From CAVOHU01 sp963843385 (GTDB taxonomy: Bacteria; Acidobacteriota; Vicinamibacteria; Vicinamibacterales; JAKQTR01), in contig CAWJJY010000007.1 in NCBI GenBank assembly GCA_963843385.1, forward strand, positions 372,001-436,000: a stretch of 64,000 bases of DNA. Reading direction: 5' to 3'. Below are positions 42,178 to 51,243 of the stretch, piece after piece. Position 1 is the first letter of the stretch. Every line of letters starts with the position of its first letter. The notes beneath the pieces are model-generated. The model was not told where the DNA came from, ran no database searches, and saw nothing but the letters and a program-made list of their open reading frames with translations. The translations under genes and the position numbers were made by a program.

Positions 42178-43824
42178 ATGAATGGCTCAAGGAGAGTGCT
42201 GACAATCGTTGCGGCCGTATGCCTCGGTTCCGTGTTGACGGCATCGCCCCAGCAAGGCAAGCCATCAGCGCCGGCCAAAGCCAGGATCGACCCGGCCGAG
42301 GCGAGGGTGCAGACGCTGAAGAAGGAGGCGGCATCGGACATCGACGCGATGAAGGACTCGCTGCAGCAGATGATCGATCAGGTCTACAGCTACGGCGAGC
42401 TCGGGTTCCAGGAATTCGAGACGTCGAAGTACCTCGTCGGCGTGCTGAAGAAGAACGGTTTTTCCGTCGAAGAGGGCGTTGCGGGCATGCCGACCGCCTG
42501 GGTGGCGACCTGGGGCTCGGGCAAGCCGGTCATTGCGCTCGGATCCGACATCGACTGCCTGCCGCAGACGAGTCAGAAGCCCGGTGTGCCCCGGCACGAG
42601 CCCCTCGTCGATGGGGCGCCGGGCCACGGCGAAGGCCACAACTCGGGCGTGCCGATGAACATCGCCGCGGCGCTCGCGGTGAAGAAGATCATGGAGCGCG
42701 ACAAGCTGTCCGGCACGCTGAAGCTCTGGGCTGGCGTGGCAGAGGAGCTGGTCGCGGGCAAGGCGTTCCTCGTGCGGGCCGGGGTGTTCAAGGACGTTGA
42801 CGTCGTGCTCTTCTCGCACGTGGCGAACACGATGAGCGTGTCGTGGGGATCCGACAGCGGCAACGGGCTGGTGTCGGTCGAATACCAGTTCAAGGGCCAG
42901 ACGGCGCACAGCGCCGCCATGCCCTGGCGCGGGCGCAGCGCGCTCGACGCGGTCGAGCTGATGGATGTCGGCTGGAATTTCCGCCGCGAGCACCTGCGGA
43001 TCCAGCAGCGATCGCACTACGTGATCACCGACGGGGGCGATCAGCCCAACGTGGTGCCGGGGACCGCCTCGGTCTGGTACTACTTTCGCGAGACCGACTA
43101 TCCGCTCATCAAGGAGATGTGGAACATCGGCAATCGGATGGCCGATGCGGCCGCGATGATGACCGACACGACCGTCTCCTCGCGCGTCCTCGGCGCGGCC
43201 TGGCCGCAGCACTTCAGCAAGCCGCTCGCCGAAGCCACCTACGCCAACATCACGCAGGTCGGCATGCCGAAATGGGACGAGGCCGATCAGACGCTGGCCA
43301 AGGCGGTGCAGCGCGAGCTCGACCAGCCGGAGCGGGGCCTGGGGGCCGAGGTGGGCAGGCTCGGGTCGCCGATCAGGGACGAGGACAAGCGCGGCGGCGG
43401 GTCGGACGACATCGGTGACGTGTCGTGGAACGTTCCGACCATCACGTTGCGGTATCCGGCGAACATTCCGGGCACGACGGGCCACCACTGGTCGAGCGGG
43501 ATTGCGATGGCGACCCCCATCGCGCACAAGGGCTGCGTGCAGGGCGCGAAGGTCCACGCCTTCACGATGCTCGACGTGCTGTTGAAGCCCGCGCTCGTCC
43601 AGCAGGCCTGGGACTACTTCAACACCGTGCAGACGAAGGACATGAAGTACACGCCCCTCATCCGGCCCGAGGACAAGCCGCCGATCTGGTTGAACACCAA
43701 GATCATGGCCGAGTACCGGGAGCGGATGAAGCCGTTCTACTTCGATCCGACGAAGTACAGGACGTACCTCGAACAGCTCGGCGTGCCGTACCCGCCTGTT
43801 GGGAAGCCGGGGAGCGCGAAGTAG
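42178..43824 (+). CDS. Exported M20-family amidohydrolase (AbgB-like)
   Basis: The product is a 548-residue metalloamidase with an N-terminal signal (MNGSRRVLTIVAAVCLGSVLTASPQ). The M20/AbgB catalytic elements are present: ALGSDIDCLPQT, GHGEGHNSGVP, the acidic AGVAEELVAGKA and the dimerisation domain around GQTAHSAAMPWRGRSALDAVELM, then TTGHHWSSGIA near the end. AbgB family members cleave p-aminobenzoyl-glutamate or similar N-acyl amino acids; an exported version suggests scavenging of such amides outside the cytoplasm. The ATG at 42178 has GGGAGGGGG just upstream. The frame is open further upstream without a signal peptide. Confidence 0.87.
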   Translation: MNGSRRVLTIVAAVCLGSVLTASPQQGKPSAPAKARIDPAEARVQTLKKEAASDIDAMKDSLQQMIDQVYSYGELGFQEFETSKYLVGVLKKNGFSVEEGVAGMPTAWVATWGSGKPVIALGSDIDCLPQTSQKPGVPRHEPLVDGAPGHGEGHNSGVPMNIAAALAVKKIMERDKLSGTLKLWAGVAEELVAGKAFLVRAGVFKDVDVVLFSHVANTMSVSWGSDSGNGLVSVEYQFKGQTAHSAAMPWRGRSALDAVELMDVGWNFRREHLRIQQRSHYVITDGGDQPNVVPGTASVWYYFRETDYPLIKEMWNIGNRMADAAAMMTDTTVSSRVLGAAWPQHFSKPLAEATYANITQVGMPKWDEADQTLAKAVQRELDQPERGLGAEVGRLGSPIRDEDKRGGGSDDIGDVSWNVPTITLRYPANIPGTTGHHWSSGIAMATPIAHKGCVQGAKVHAFTMLDVLLKPALVQQAWDYFNTVQTKDMKYTPLIRPEDKPPIWLNTKIMAEYRERMKPFYFDPTKYRTYLEQLGVPYPPVGKPGSAK

Positions 43825-43832
43825 AGCCGGCC

Positions 43833-43868
43833 GCTGAAGGGCCCCATCAGCGTGACGGGCCCTTCAGC
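43833..43868. terminator. Bidirectional terminator hairpin between convergent genes
   Basis: A perfect 12-base stem (GCTGAAGGGCCC and its complement) with a 12-base loop starts eight bases after the amidohydrolase stop. It overlaps the last codons of the minus-strand membrane protein gene, so it can serve both. Confidence 0.7.
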
Positions 43869-45358
43869 CCGTAGATCCAGAACCGCGCGTTGCGGTAGGC
43901 AACGGGCAGATCCAGCGCGTGCTCCGTTACGAGATAGTCGACGTCGTATCGCGCGGCGACCTGCCGCGCGTGCACGGGGGTGAGATCCTGAAAATCGCCG
44001 AGCGCGCGCGTGCGCTCCAGGACGCGCGCGGCGACGCGCCGCGAATACATCGCCATGGCGCTGTCCTTGACCTCTTCGAGGAAGGTGTCTCGCTCGCCTG
44101 AAACACGCGCGCTGGTGCCGTAGCGGTACGAGTGGCCTGGATCGACGAGTACGTGGGTCGAGGGAGGCGTCCGGGCAATCCATCCCATCGCGTCTTCCCA
44201 CTCGCCGGTACCGGGTCCCATGCGCACGACCGCCTGCCCGGCGTGCTCGACCAGCGTCACATACGCGCCGCGGCCAAGCGCTGCCGCGACGACGATCAGC
44301 GCGACGGCGGCCCGACCGCTCCACGCCGGCCGCGCCTGCATCGCCGCGCGCGATCGCGCGTCCACCGCCAGCCACACGGCGTAGAGGATCGCCATGAAAT
44401 CGACCATCCAGAACACGCGCGAGATCTGCAATTGGACGGCGATGGCGAGTCGGGCGTGCACGAGGGGAAGCGTCACGGCGAAGATCAGGAGCAGCACGAG
44501 CACCCCGCCGACCAGCCCGCGTTCCTGGGGCGTCGACACGCCAAGCCTCCGCCGCCGCACAAACACCAGCGGGACGACGATCGCATAGAGCGCGGTGACG
44601 AGCCACATGGACACCGGCCACGTCGTCGGGAAGAGGTAGCCTTTGCCCGAGAGCACCTGCAGCCAGTCGGGATCCATCCGCACCACTTGCGCCGCCAGCG
44701 GTCCCGCCGTCAGGGCCCAGGCACCGGCCAGTGCGCAGGCCGCACCCGCACCAAGCAGCCACGGCCGGGCCGCCCGATCCGAAATCATGATCGCGGCGCC
44801 CAGCCAGATGCCAAACCACATGCCCGTCGTCGGGTGGACCAGAACTGCGAGCGCCGCCAGGACCACCGCGACGATGTGCCGGCCGCGCAGGAATGCCGCG
44901 ACCGCCACGATGCCGATGCCCCAGGCCAGCATGCGCGGGTGCGCGTAGCCTTCCAGCGAGTTCACGGCGGTCATCCCGATCCGGTGGCGCAGGGTGAGCG
45001 CGAAGGCGAATGCCGCCTGTGACCATGCGGACAGGCGGAGCGAACGGGCAACGAGCATTGACCCGGCAAAGGCAAGGCCGAGGCTGGCGAGATACAAGAC
45101 GGCGAAGATGGAGGGAATCGAAATCCCGGTTGTTCGCACCACACCGGCAATGGCCCGGTTGGTGACTGTCAACCGGTCCTGGTCGTCGATGAGCTGACGA
45201 TCACGAGGAAAGAAATCAGGGTGGAGGTGGCGCAGGATCCCGGGAATGTAAAACGCCTGGTCGCCGACGCCATAGCGATACGCGCCGCAGTTGAGTGTGG
45301 CGACGCCGGCGAAGACCAGCGCCGCCAGCGTCCAGGCCGCAAGGGTTCGAAACGTCAT
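43847..45358 (-). CDS. Polytopic membrane protein, GT-C glycosyltransferase-like
   Basis: The product is a 503-residue protein with about ten predicted transmembrane helices in the first 400 residues and a soluble C-terminal region (about 410-503). The loop after the first helix (GVGDQAFYIPGILRHLHPDFFPRDRQL) and the pattern of helices recall GT-C-fold glycosyltransferases that use polyprenyl-phosphate sugars, but no firm catalytic DxD/ExD motif is seen. The last six codons lie in the shared terminator hairpin. No glycan gene cluster surrounds it, so function is open. Confidence 0.68.
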   Translation of the reverse strand: MTFRTLAAWTLAALVFAGVATLNCGAYRYGVGDQAFYIPGILRHLHPDFFPRDRQLIDDQDRLTVTNRAIAGVVRTTGISIPSIFAVLYLASLGLAFAGSMLVARSLRLSAWSQAAFAFALTLRHRIGMTAVNSLEGYAHPRMLAWGIGIVAVAAFLRGRHIVAVVLAALAVLVHPTTGMWFGIWLGAAIMISDRAARPWLLGAGAACALAGAWALTAGPLAAQVVRMDPDWLQVLSGKGYLFPTTWPVSMWLVTALYAIVVPLVFVRRRRLGVSTPQERGLVGGVLVLLLIFAVTLPLVHARLAIAVQLQISRVFWMVDFMAILYAVWLAVDARSRAAMQARPAWSGRAAVALIVVAAALGRGAYVTLVEHAGQAVVRMGPGTGEWEDAMGWIARTPPSTHVLVDPGHSYRYGTSARVSGERDTFLEEVKDSAMAMYSRRVAARVLERTRALGDFQDLTPVHARQVAARYDVDYLVTEHALDLPVAYRNARFWIYGLKGPSR

Positions 45359-45595
45359 TGGCTTTCAGCGATTCGTCCTTTGGCGCACGGCCGTCGCGGT
45401 CCACCCTCCATGCGTCATGCGATGCACCGTCAGCAACCGGCTCGTGGGCGTCGGTTTGGCGTTACGATGAAGCCTCATTCGGGGTGTCCTCCAGAAAGAA
45501 CGGGTTGGCTTGGTCGCTCCCATTCTTTCCAGGGAGCCCCGAATGGACAACGTGTCTGGCAAACACACCTAGCTCGTAGTCCCCAGCCCCTGGCC

Positions 45596-46099
45596 TCAAT
45601 CCCCTGGTGCCTCGTCCGCACTAGGTCCGTAGATGCCCGGAACGAGCGACCCGGTCTGCCTCAGGTACACACTGAGCTGACCGCGATGATGGATCATGTG
45701 GTTCATGACCCAGCCTCGGAACGCTGCTGCGCGCGGCATCGTCATCAGCGCACGATCTCCGCGCTTGAACGTCCAGGTCCCGTTCCACTCGGCATCAGTC
45801 ATGGTTCCGATCCGGGCGCGAACCTCTGCCACGGCCTCATCAAACGCCCGCAGCATCTGATCGACCGAGTCGAGACTTCGATCGGTGCGGCCTTCGTCTG
45901 CTCGCTCGTACATCGCATCGCGGAGGATCGCGTCTCCGAACTTCGGGATTTCCACCACGTGCGTCGCCAGCCGCCCGAGCGTCATCGATTTCCGATGCGG
46001 ACTCCAGCCCAACTGGCCCGGGTTCACGCGCTCGATGACGCGCCGGGTGACCGCGGTCTCATGGTCGAACTCGGGCAGCACGCTTTCGGATATCGACAT
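45596..46099 (-). CDS. DinB-family four-helix metal protein
   Basis: The product is a 167-residue DinB/YfiT-type protein. Three histidines mark the metal site: H47 in LATHVVEIP and the pair in MNHMIHHRGQLSVYLR near the C-terminus. DinB proteins include thiol S-transferases that use bacillithiol or mycothiol; with a YpdA-type enzyme at 3.9 kb a bacillithiol link is possible but unproven. The gene is single; gaps on both sides (about 235 and 190 bases) hold nothing clear apart from a repeat remnant. Confidence 0.88.
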   Translation of the reverse strand: MSISESVLPEFDHETAVTRRVIERVNPGQLGWSPHRKSMTLGRLATHVVEIPKFGDAILRDAMYERADEGRTDRSLDSVDQMLRAFDEAVAEVRARIGTMTDAEWNGTWTFKRGDRALMTMPRAAAFRGWVMNHMIHHRGQLSVYLRQTGSLVPGIYGPSADEAPGD

Positions 46100-46244
46100 C
46101 TACATCCTCTACTCGGGTTCTGAGGGCCAGCGATCAGGCGCCGGTTCGCGCGTCGCGGGCCGGCAAGTTGCCTGTCTTCGTCGCCTGAATTCTGCGTGAT
46201 CCCAGTCTGACTCGCCCCAAGCCCCGCCCGAAGCCCCGAGCCCC

Positions 46245-46272
46245 GAGCCTCCAGCCGCCGGCCTCCAGCCGA
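46245..46272 (-). repeat. Short heptamer repeat downstream of the large membrane protein gene
   Basis: Four units (GCCTCCA GCCGCCG GCCTCCA GCC) lie 15-45 bases after the stop of the minus-strand gene ending at 46288, with the G-rich strand on its coding strand. Confidence 0.65.
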
Positions 46273-46287
46273 CTCTTCCGCCCTTCG

Positions 46288-49104
46288 CTACTGAGGCACG
46301 TCCACCCAGCATCCTAGTAACCGCCGATCGTCGCTCGTCGGATCCCTGTCTGCCGGTACCCATCCACGTTCTGCCGTGAAGGTCAGGCGCAGCGTGCCGT
46401 CGAGCGCGACGGGGGAAAGGCGGACCTCGGTCGCCTGTCCAGCGACGAGGCCGACTCTCTGAACTCCACCGCCCCCTTCGATGACGATCGTGTTGTCGAT
46501 AGGGCCGGGCCGCATTCTCAGGACGACGTCGCCCGAGAGCCGCCCGGTCGGCGACACGAGTGAGACACGGCCGGTGGCGTTTCCGCGAAGCCAGAATCCC
46601 TTCCGCTCCGGGTAGGAGACGTCGTCGTGGAACAAGGCAATCACCCGGCCGTACGACGCTGCGGCGAGCACCTCGGAGGTGGCAATCCGCTCGAAGGTGG
46701 GGATCACACTCACGGGGCGGACTCGCATCGATCCGACGGACTTCTCGAGATCCTCCGATGCTCTGAAGCCGATGAACGCGCCGTCCACGGGGAGGTCGAA
46801 GACCTGTTCCCACGACGTTCCCGAAACCGTCCACTCCGCAAGCGGAGGCCCGATTCGCCCGAACTGCAGATCGAGCGTCCCTGCAAGGGGCCGAGGCGAT
46901 GCGGGCGGCCCGGCGGGCTCGAGCCGCAGGAGATAGCGGCCGGCCGGCAGGATGAACCGAGCATTGAGCAGCAGCCGCATGGGTTGGCGCGCCACGCGAG
47001 TGCCGGAAGCGGCCGAGAATGCGACGAGCTGCGGCAGCTGCTGGGCGTCGAGACGCGTGAGGGGATCGAATCGCAGCGCGATCGGGCGCGCGTAGGGGTC
47101 GAAACTCTCGAGCAGTCCGTCGCGCGGGCGGATTTCCGGCGGCACGTCGGATCGAAGGCCCGCGCCGAGCAGGGGCGGGCTCACGATGGTGACCACGAGA
47201 AAGGTCGACAGGACGGCGGCGCTGGCGCGAAGGAACGCCGCGCCGCGCCTGGTTCGCGACCGGGCCTGGCCCGGGTCCGTCCGTCTCCCGATGAGGCTCA
47301 TCAACCCGCAGCAGAGGGCCGCTGCAAGCCCCCAGATGGCCGTCTGCTCGAGCGCGGTGCGCGTGCCCTGCACCACGAAGTCCGGCACATACGCCCACAG
47401 GTTCCAGTCCGGCGAGAAGTACTCGAGCAGGCGCGAGGTTCCGTCGTGGCGGCCCGCCACCAGGGCGCCGTTCTGCGCCACCAGCGCCGCCACGCTCACA
47501 CACAAGCCAACCAGGAGCAGCATGCGGTGCACCGCGCGCTTCGACGGCGCGGTCGCGGCCTGTCGGAATCGCCACGCAATGGGAGGCGCCAGCAGCAGCA
47601 CGGCTGCGGTGATCTGGCGCCCTGGCATCGGCTGGTCACCCCACCAGGAGGTCTGGGCGCCCACGACGGCGAGCAGGCCGCCGCTGACGATGATCAGCTC
47701 GGTGGCGAGCAGGCGAGCGCGACCTCCGCTCCGCCACATCGAAAGGAAACCGGTCAGGCTGAGCAACAGCACCGGCGCGTACGCCACGATTCCATACTCC
47801 TGGTCGAACACGAGACCGGGCAGGCTCGACAGCCACGTCCACGCGCTCAATGGCGTTTCCGGCGAGCCGCCCAATGCCGGCGGAATGAGCGATCCCCACA
47901 TCCACGCGTTGAAGGCCAGCCAGCCCAGCGAGGCGGCGACAAACGGCACGATCACCCACGCAATGAGCGTCAGCCGGGTGCGCCCCGACAATGCAGACCG
48001 TCGCCACACGCGCCACACCGTCACCAGCCCCACGGCGACGGCCATGAGCGCATACAGAGGATTCAGCCACAGGATTCCGCCGGCGAGCACGCCCACCATG
48101 GCGCTGCGCCATGCCGAATACGTCACATGATCGCGGGCGCGGATCGCCTCGTCCTCCAGTGGCTGCGATCCACCGGGACCAAGCGCCAGCGCCGCAACGA
48201 CGCACAGCGCGGCAGGGATTCCCGGAAGCACGGCCGAGGCGTTGAAGGCCACTGGCAGGCTGAGCGCCGTCGCGGCCCAGGCGAAGGTGGCCGTCGACAC
48301 CGATCCGGTCAGGCGACGCACCCACTGCCACAGCAGCCCCGCGGCGAGGGCCGACATGCCAAGCAGCAGGCTCACGACGCCGAGGTAACCGAACGAGGCA
48401 GCGACCGGCGCGATCAGGGCGGGCAGGCCGGCGGGGTAGGTCGATCCGCTTCGGCCGTCTCTTCCAGGCTTGACGTGGTCGGCGAGCGTCTCGCGTTCGA
48501 CGAATTCCGGTCGGCCACGCTCCACGAGATTGTCCTCGATGTGCAGATCGCCGTCCCGCCACAGGCTTTCCGCTGCGACGAGCACGTACGGCTCGTCGCC
48601 CGACGGGTGGATGCCGGACGGCATCGCCGCGAGTGCCCCGGCGCCAAACAGCGCCGCGCTCGCGAGGCTGACAATCAGCACTCCGCGCGCCGGCGTCCAG
48701 CCGCGCATCGCGGTCACCACGCGCTGGAACCGGCCCATGCCGAGGAATGCCCAGACCATCTGACTGACGACGATGATCCAGACGAAGTAGCGGCCGGGCC
48801 CGGCAAACAGCCTGAGCGCAGGAACGGCATCGGCAACCCACGGCAGGTACGGCAGGATCAGGACGGCGAGCGTGAACAGCGGCAGAAAGGGATCGCCAGT
48901 CTCGGGCTGTCGCCGGGGACGCCGGATACTGAGCGCAAAGCCGGCCGCCAGTGCCAGCAACACCGAGGCGGCGAGTTTGTGCCAGCCGGGGAGCATGGCG
49001 ACGCGCATCACGCCGGAGGTGCCCTGCACGATCGTCAGTTCACCTTGCGTGCACCACAGCGCCACGCCCGTCGTCGCCCACGCGAACACAGACCTGTAAC
49101 TCAC
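46288..49104 (-). CDS. Large polytopic membrane protein of unknown function
   Basis: The product is 938 residues. About 13-15 hydrophobic helices occupy the first 630 residues, and the C-terminal 300 residues are soluble and beta-rich. A loop reading SGDEPYVLVAAESLWRDGDLHIEDNL follows the fourth or fifth helix and has the acidic character of GT-C mannosyltransferase-like loops (DEP motif). This suggests a lipid-linked sugar transferase with an extracytoplasmic domain, similar in kind to the protein at 43.8 kb. No start other than 49104 fits better. It is divergent from the hydrogenase operon. Confidence 0.65.
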   Translation of the reverse strand: MSYRSVFAWATTGVALWCTQGELTIVQGTSGVMRVAMLPGWHKLAASVLLALAAGFALSIRRPRRQPETGDPFLPLFTLAVLILPYLPWVADAVPALRLFAGPGRYFVWIIVVSQMVWAFLGMGRFQRVVTAMRGWTPARGVLIVSLASAALFGAGALAAMPSGIHPSGDEPYVLVAAESLWRDGDLHIEDNLVERGRPEFVERETLADHVKPGRDGRSGSTYPAGLPALIAPVAASFGYLGVVSLLLGMSALAAGLLWQWVRRLTGSVSTATFAWAATALSLPVAFNASAVLPGIPAALCVVAALALGPGGSQPLEDEAIRARDHVTYSAWRSAMVGVLAGGILWLNPLYALMAVAVGLVTVWRVWRRSALSGRTRLTLIAWVIVPFVAASLGWLAFNAWMWGSLIPPALGGSPETPLSAWTWLSSLPGLVFDQEYGIVAYAPVLLLSLTGFLSMWRSGGRARLLATELIIVSGGLLAVVGAQTSWWGDQPMPGRQITAAVLLLAPPIAWRFRQAATAPSKRAVHRMLLLVGLCVSVAALVAQNGALVAGRHDGTSRLLEYFSPDWNLWAYVPDFVVQGTRTALEQTAIWGLAAALCCGLMSLIGRRTDPGQARSRTRRGAAFLRASAAVLSTFLVVTIVSPPLLGAGLRSDVPPEIRPRDGLLESFDPYARPIALRFDPLTRLDAQQLPQLVAFSAASGTRVARQPMRLLLNARFILPAGRYLLRLEPAGPPASPRPLAGTLDLQFGRIGPPLAEWTVSGTSWEQVFDLPVDGAFIGFRASEDLEKSVGSMRVRPVSVIPTFERIATSEVLAAASYGRVIALFHDDVSYPERKGFWLRGNATGRVSLVSPTGRLSGDVVLRMRPGPIDNTIVIEGGGGVQRVGLVAGQATEVRLSPVALDGTLRLTFTAERGWVPADRDPTSDDRRLLGCWVDVPQ

Positions 49105-49592
49105 ACCAGCACCTCACCGTCGCCAAACCGATCGCCAACCGCGGCGTTCATTCTACCTGTCGGCGGGCGTTCGAGCGCGCCGCGATTTGAGGCGGAAAGG
49201 CTGCCGGAATCTGCCCCAAGTGGTATCACTACCTTCGCCGGAAACCCGGCACGAGCCCAAGGACCGCCCTGATGGCTCATCTGTAAGGTCTGAGAGGACA
49301 ATGCGTTACACGCCACAAACGGAGTGGCAGTCGCCTTGCTCTAATGAGCCGTGCCGGCCGGGATTCGCTCGCCGGGCATAGACCAGGCGGGCCCTTCTCG
49401 GCCGGGCTGTTCCCGAGTCGCACCCCCCGTAGCCTCCTCGCTCCCATCTGGTTTGGCTGATCGCGTGGTCCTTGCGTGAAGCGAGGAAACCTGGGTGCCT
49501 CGCTCCCACATGATGGCTACGGCCGGGTCGAGCTGACGCCCCGTCGGGCGGACGCGACCCTTGGCTGCTTCGAGCCCCTGTCTGGATGCGCC
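49105..49592. other. Divergent regulatory gap upstream of the hydrogenase operon
   Basis: This 488-base gap has no credible gene. It holds one sigma54-like element (49325-49340). GCGAGGAAACCTGGGTGCCTCGC at 49481-49503 contains inverted arms GCGAGG/CCTCGC that could be a regulator site or small hairpin. The ribosome binding site before 49593 is weak. Confidence 0.45.
49325..49340 (+). promoter_or_regulatory. Possible sigma54 promoter for the hydrogenase operon
   Basis: TGGCAGTCGCCTTGCT has TGGC-N7-TTGC with exactly ten bases between GG and GC. It lies about 240 bases upstream of the first hydrogenase gene, on the same strand. A match of this quality is expected by chance about twice in a window of this size, so it is weak evidence on its own. 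Confidence 0.3.
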
Positions 49593-50750
49593 ATGAAGGA
49601 TGTCTCGACCGAGACACAGGATCCCCTGATTCTCGCGCCCTCCGCGCTGCAGCAACTGATCGACGCGCTGAAGGATGCGGGCCACCGTGTGTTCGGGCCG
49701 GTCGTCGGCAACGGCGCCATCGTCTACGACGAGCTGTCGTCGGTGGGACAGTTGCCGGCCGGCAAGACCGACGTTCAGCTGCCGGGTTCGTACAAGCTGG
49801 TGCTGCGCGACGATGAGGCGTGGTTCGGATTTGCGCTCGGGCCGCATACCTGGAAACGGATGATTCACCCGCCCGTGGCGCGGTTGTGGCGAGCGGAGCG
49901 GAAAGGCAGTTCGGTCAAGTTCATTCCTGAAGATGCCTCACCCGTCAAGATGGCATTCATTGGCGTGCGGGCGTGCGAGCTGGCGGCCATCGCCATACAG
50001 GACCGCGTGTTTCTTCAGGGCCCGTATGTCGATCCCGCCTACCAGCAGCGGCGGGAACACTGCTTCCTGGTTGCCGTGAATTGCGGGAAGGCAGGGGGCA
50101 CCTGCTTCTGCGCCTCGATGGGGACAGGGCCGAGAGTCTCCGGCGGGTTCGACATCGCCCTGACCGAAGTCGTGGATGCCGGCACGCACCACTTCGTCGC
50201 GGTCTCGGGGACCGAAATCGGCGCAGCGGTTCTCTCGCGGCTCGAGTCCCGCAAGGCCACCGGGGCCGAGATCGCCAGGGCCGACGCGATGGTCGAGGAC
50301 GTTTCCGGCCGCATGGGGCGCAGCGTGTCGAAAACGGGCCAGCGCGACCTGCTGGCCGAGAGCCACGAGCATCCGAGGTGGGAACACGTCGCCAGGCGGT
50401 GCCTCGCCTGCTCGAACTGCACGATGGTGTGCCCGACCTGTTTCTGCCAGACCGTCGAGGACGAGACCGATCTCTCGGGGACCCACGCGGCGCGGTGGCG
50501 CCGGTGGGATTCCTGCTTCGGGCTGGACTTCTCTTATATCCACGGCGGAAGCCTGCGGCCTTCGGGCCTCTCGCGCTACCGCCAGTGGCTGACCCACAAG
50601 TTCGGAAGCTGGATCGATCAGTTCGGGACGCCGGGCTGCGTCGGCTGCGGCCGGTGCATCACCTGGTGCCCGGTCGGCATCGATGTCACCGAGGAACTTC
50701 GCGCACTCGGTGAGGACCACCTGACGGAAACCTCCGCCGTTTCGGTCTAG
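49593..50750 (+). CDS. hyhB: Group 3b [NiFe] hydrogenase, beta (iron-sulfur) subunit
   Basis: The 385-residue iron-sulfur subunit matches the HydB/HyhB family (also related to anaerobic sulfite reductase subunit A). Two ferredoxin motifs are near the C-terminus: CLACSNCTMVCPTCFC and CVGCGRCITWCPVGID. The N-terminal half has the typical ALGPHTWKRMIHPP and FIGVRACELAAIAIQDRVFL segments. It passes electrons between the hydrogenase core and the flavin subunit. ATG at 49593 fits the family start; the open frame upstream is not conserved-looking. The next gene follows after 11 bases. Confidence 0.92.
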   Translation: MKDVSTETQDPLILAPSALQQLIDALKDAGHRVFGPVVGNGAIVYDELSSVGQLPAGKTDVQLPGSYKLVLRDDEAWFGFALGPHTWKRMIHPPVARLWRAERKGSSVKFIPEDASPVKMAFIGVRACELAAIAIQDRVFLQGPYVDPAYQQRREHCFLVAVNCGKAGGTCFCASMGTGPRVSGGFDIALTEVVDAGTHHFVAVSGTEIGAAVLSRLESRKATGAEIARADAMVEDVSGRMGRSVSKTGQRDLLAESHEHPRWEHVARRCLACSNCTMVCPTCFCQTVEDETDLSGTHAARWRRWDSCFGLDFSYIHGGSLRPSGLSRYRQWLTHKFGSWIDQFGTPGCVGCGRCITWCPVGIDVTEELRALGEDHLTETSAVSV

Positions 50751-50761
50751 GGAGACACCTC

Positions 50762-51223
50762 ATGCATTCGCTTCAACCGATCCTCGCCGAGCATCCGTTC
50801 CTCAAGGGCATGAAGCCCGAGCACCTCGAAGTGCTGGCCGGATGCGCCTCGAATGTCCGCTTCGAGCCGGGCTCGTTCATCTTCCGGCAGGGTCAGGAGG
50901 CCAACGCCTTCTACATCCTGCGCGATGGCAAGGTCGCCATCGAGGTGTTCGGGGCGCAGCGCGGCGCCATCGCGATCGACACGGCCGGCGAAGGCGACGT
51001 GCTGGGCTGGTCGTGGCTCATCCCGCCCTATCACTGGCACTTCGACGCGAAGACGGTCGAGCCGACGCGCGCGATCGCGCTCGACGGACGGTGCATGCGG
51101 ACCAAGTGCGATTCGGACCACGAGCTGGGCTACGAGCTGATGAAGCGGTTCGCCCAGGTGATTGAACAGCGGCTCGATGCGACGCGCTGGCAGTTGTTGG
51201 ACGTCTACGGCGTGCGGGCGTGA
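50762..51223 (+). CDS. Cyclic-nucleotide-binding-domain protein without DNA-binding domain
   Basis: The product is a 153-residue protein with a single cNMP-binding fold of the CRP type. FLKGMKPEHLEVLAGCASNVRFEPGSFIFRQGQEANAFYILRDGKVAIEV is the beta-roll start, and ETAGEGDVLGWSW-like text holds the phosphate-binding cassette position (here DTAGEGDVLGWSWLIPPY). The arginine that usually contacts the cyclic phosphate is not obvious, so ligand binding is uncertain. There is no helix-turn-helix, so it is not a transcription factor. It sits between the beta and gamma hydrogenase genes (11 and 20 bases), which suggests a regulatory subunit. Similar insertions are known to me in other bacterial 3b operons. 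Confidence 0.85.
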   Translation: MHSLQPILAEHPFLKGMKPEHLEVLAGCASNVRFEPGSFIFRQGQEANAFYILRDGKVAIEVFGAQRGAIAIDTAGEGDVLGWSWLIPPYHWHFDAKTVEPTRAIALDGRCMRTKCDSDHELGYELMKRFAQVIEQRLDATRWQLLDVYGVRA

Positions 51224-51243
51224 CGGCGAAAGGACCGGACGCG

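Noticed and set aside
46627..49272. An 881-codon open frame on the plus strand
   Set aside because: Antisense to the large membrane protein gene; no hydrophobic segments or motifs, extreme Arg/Gly/Gln content.
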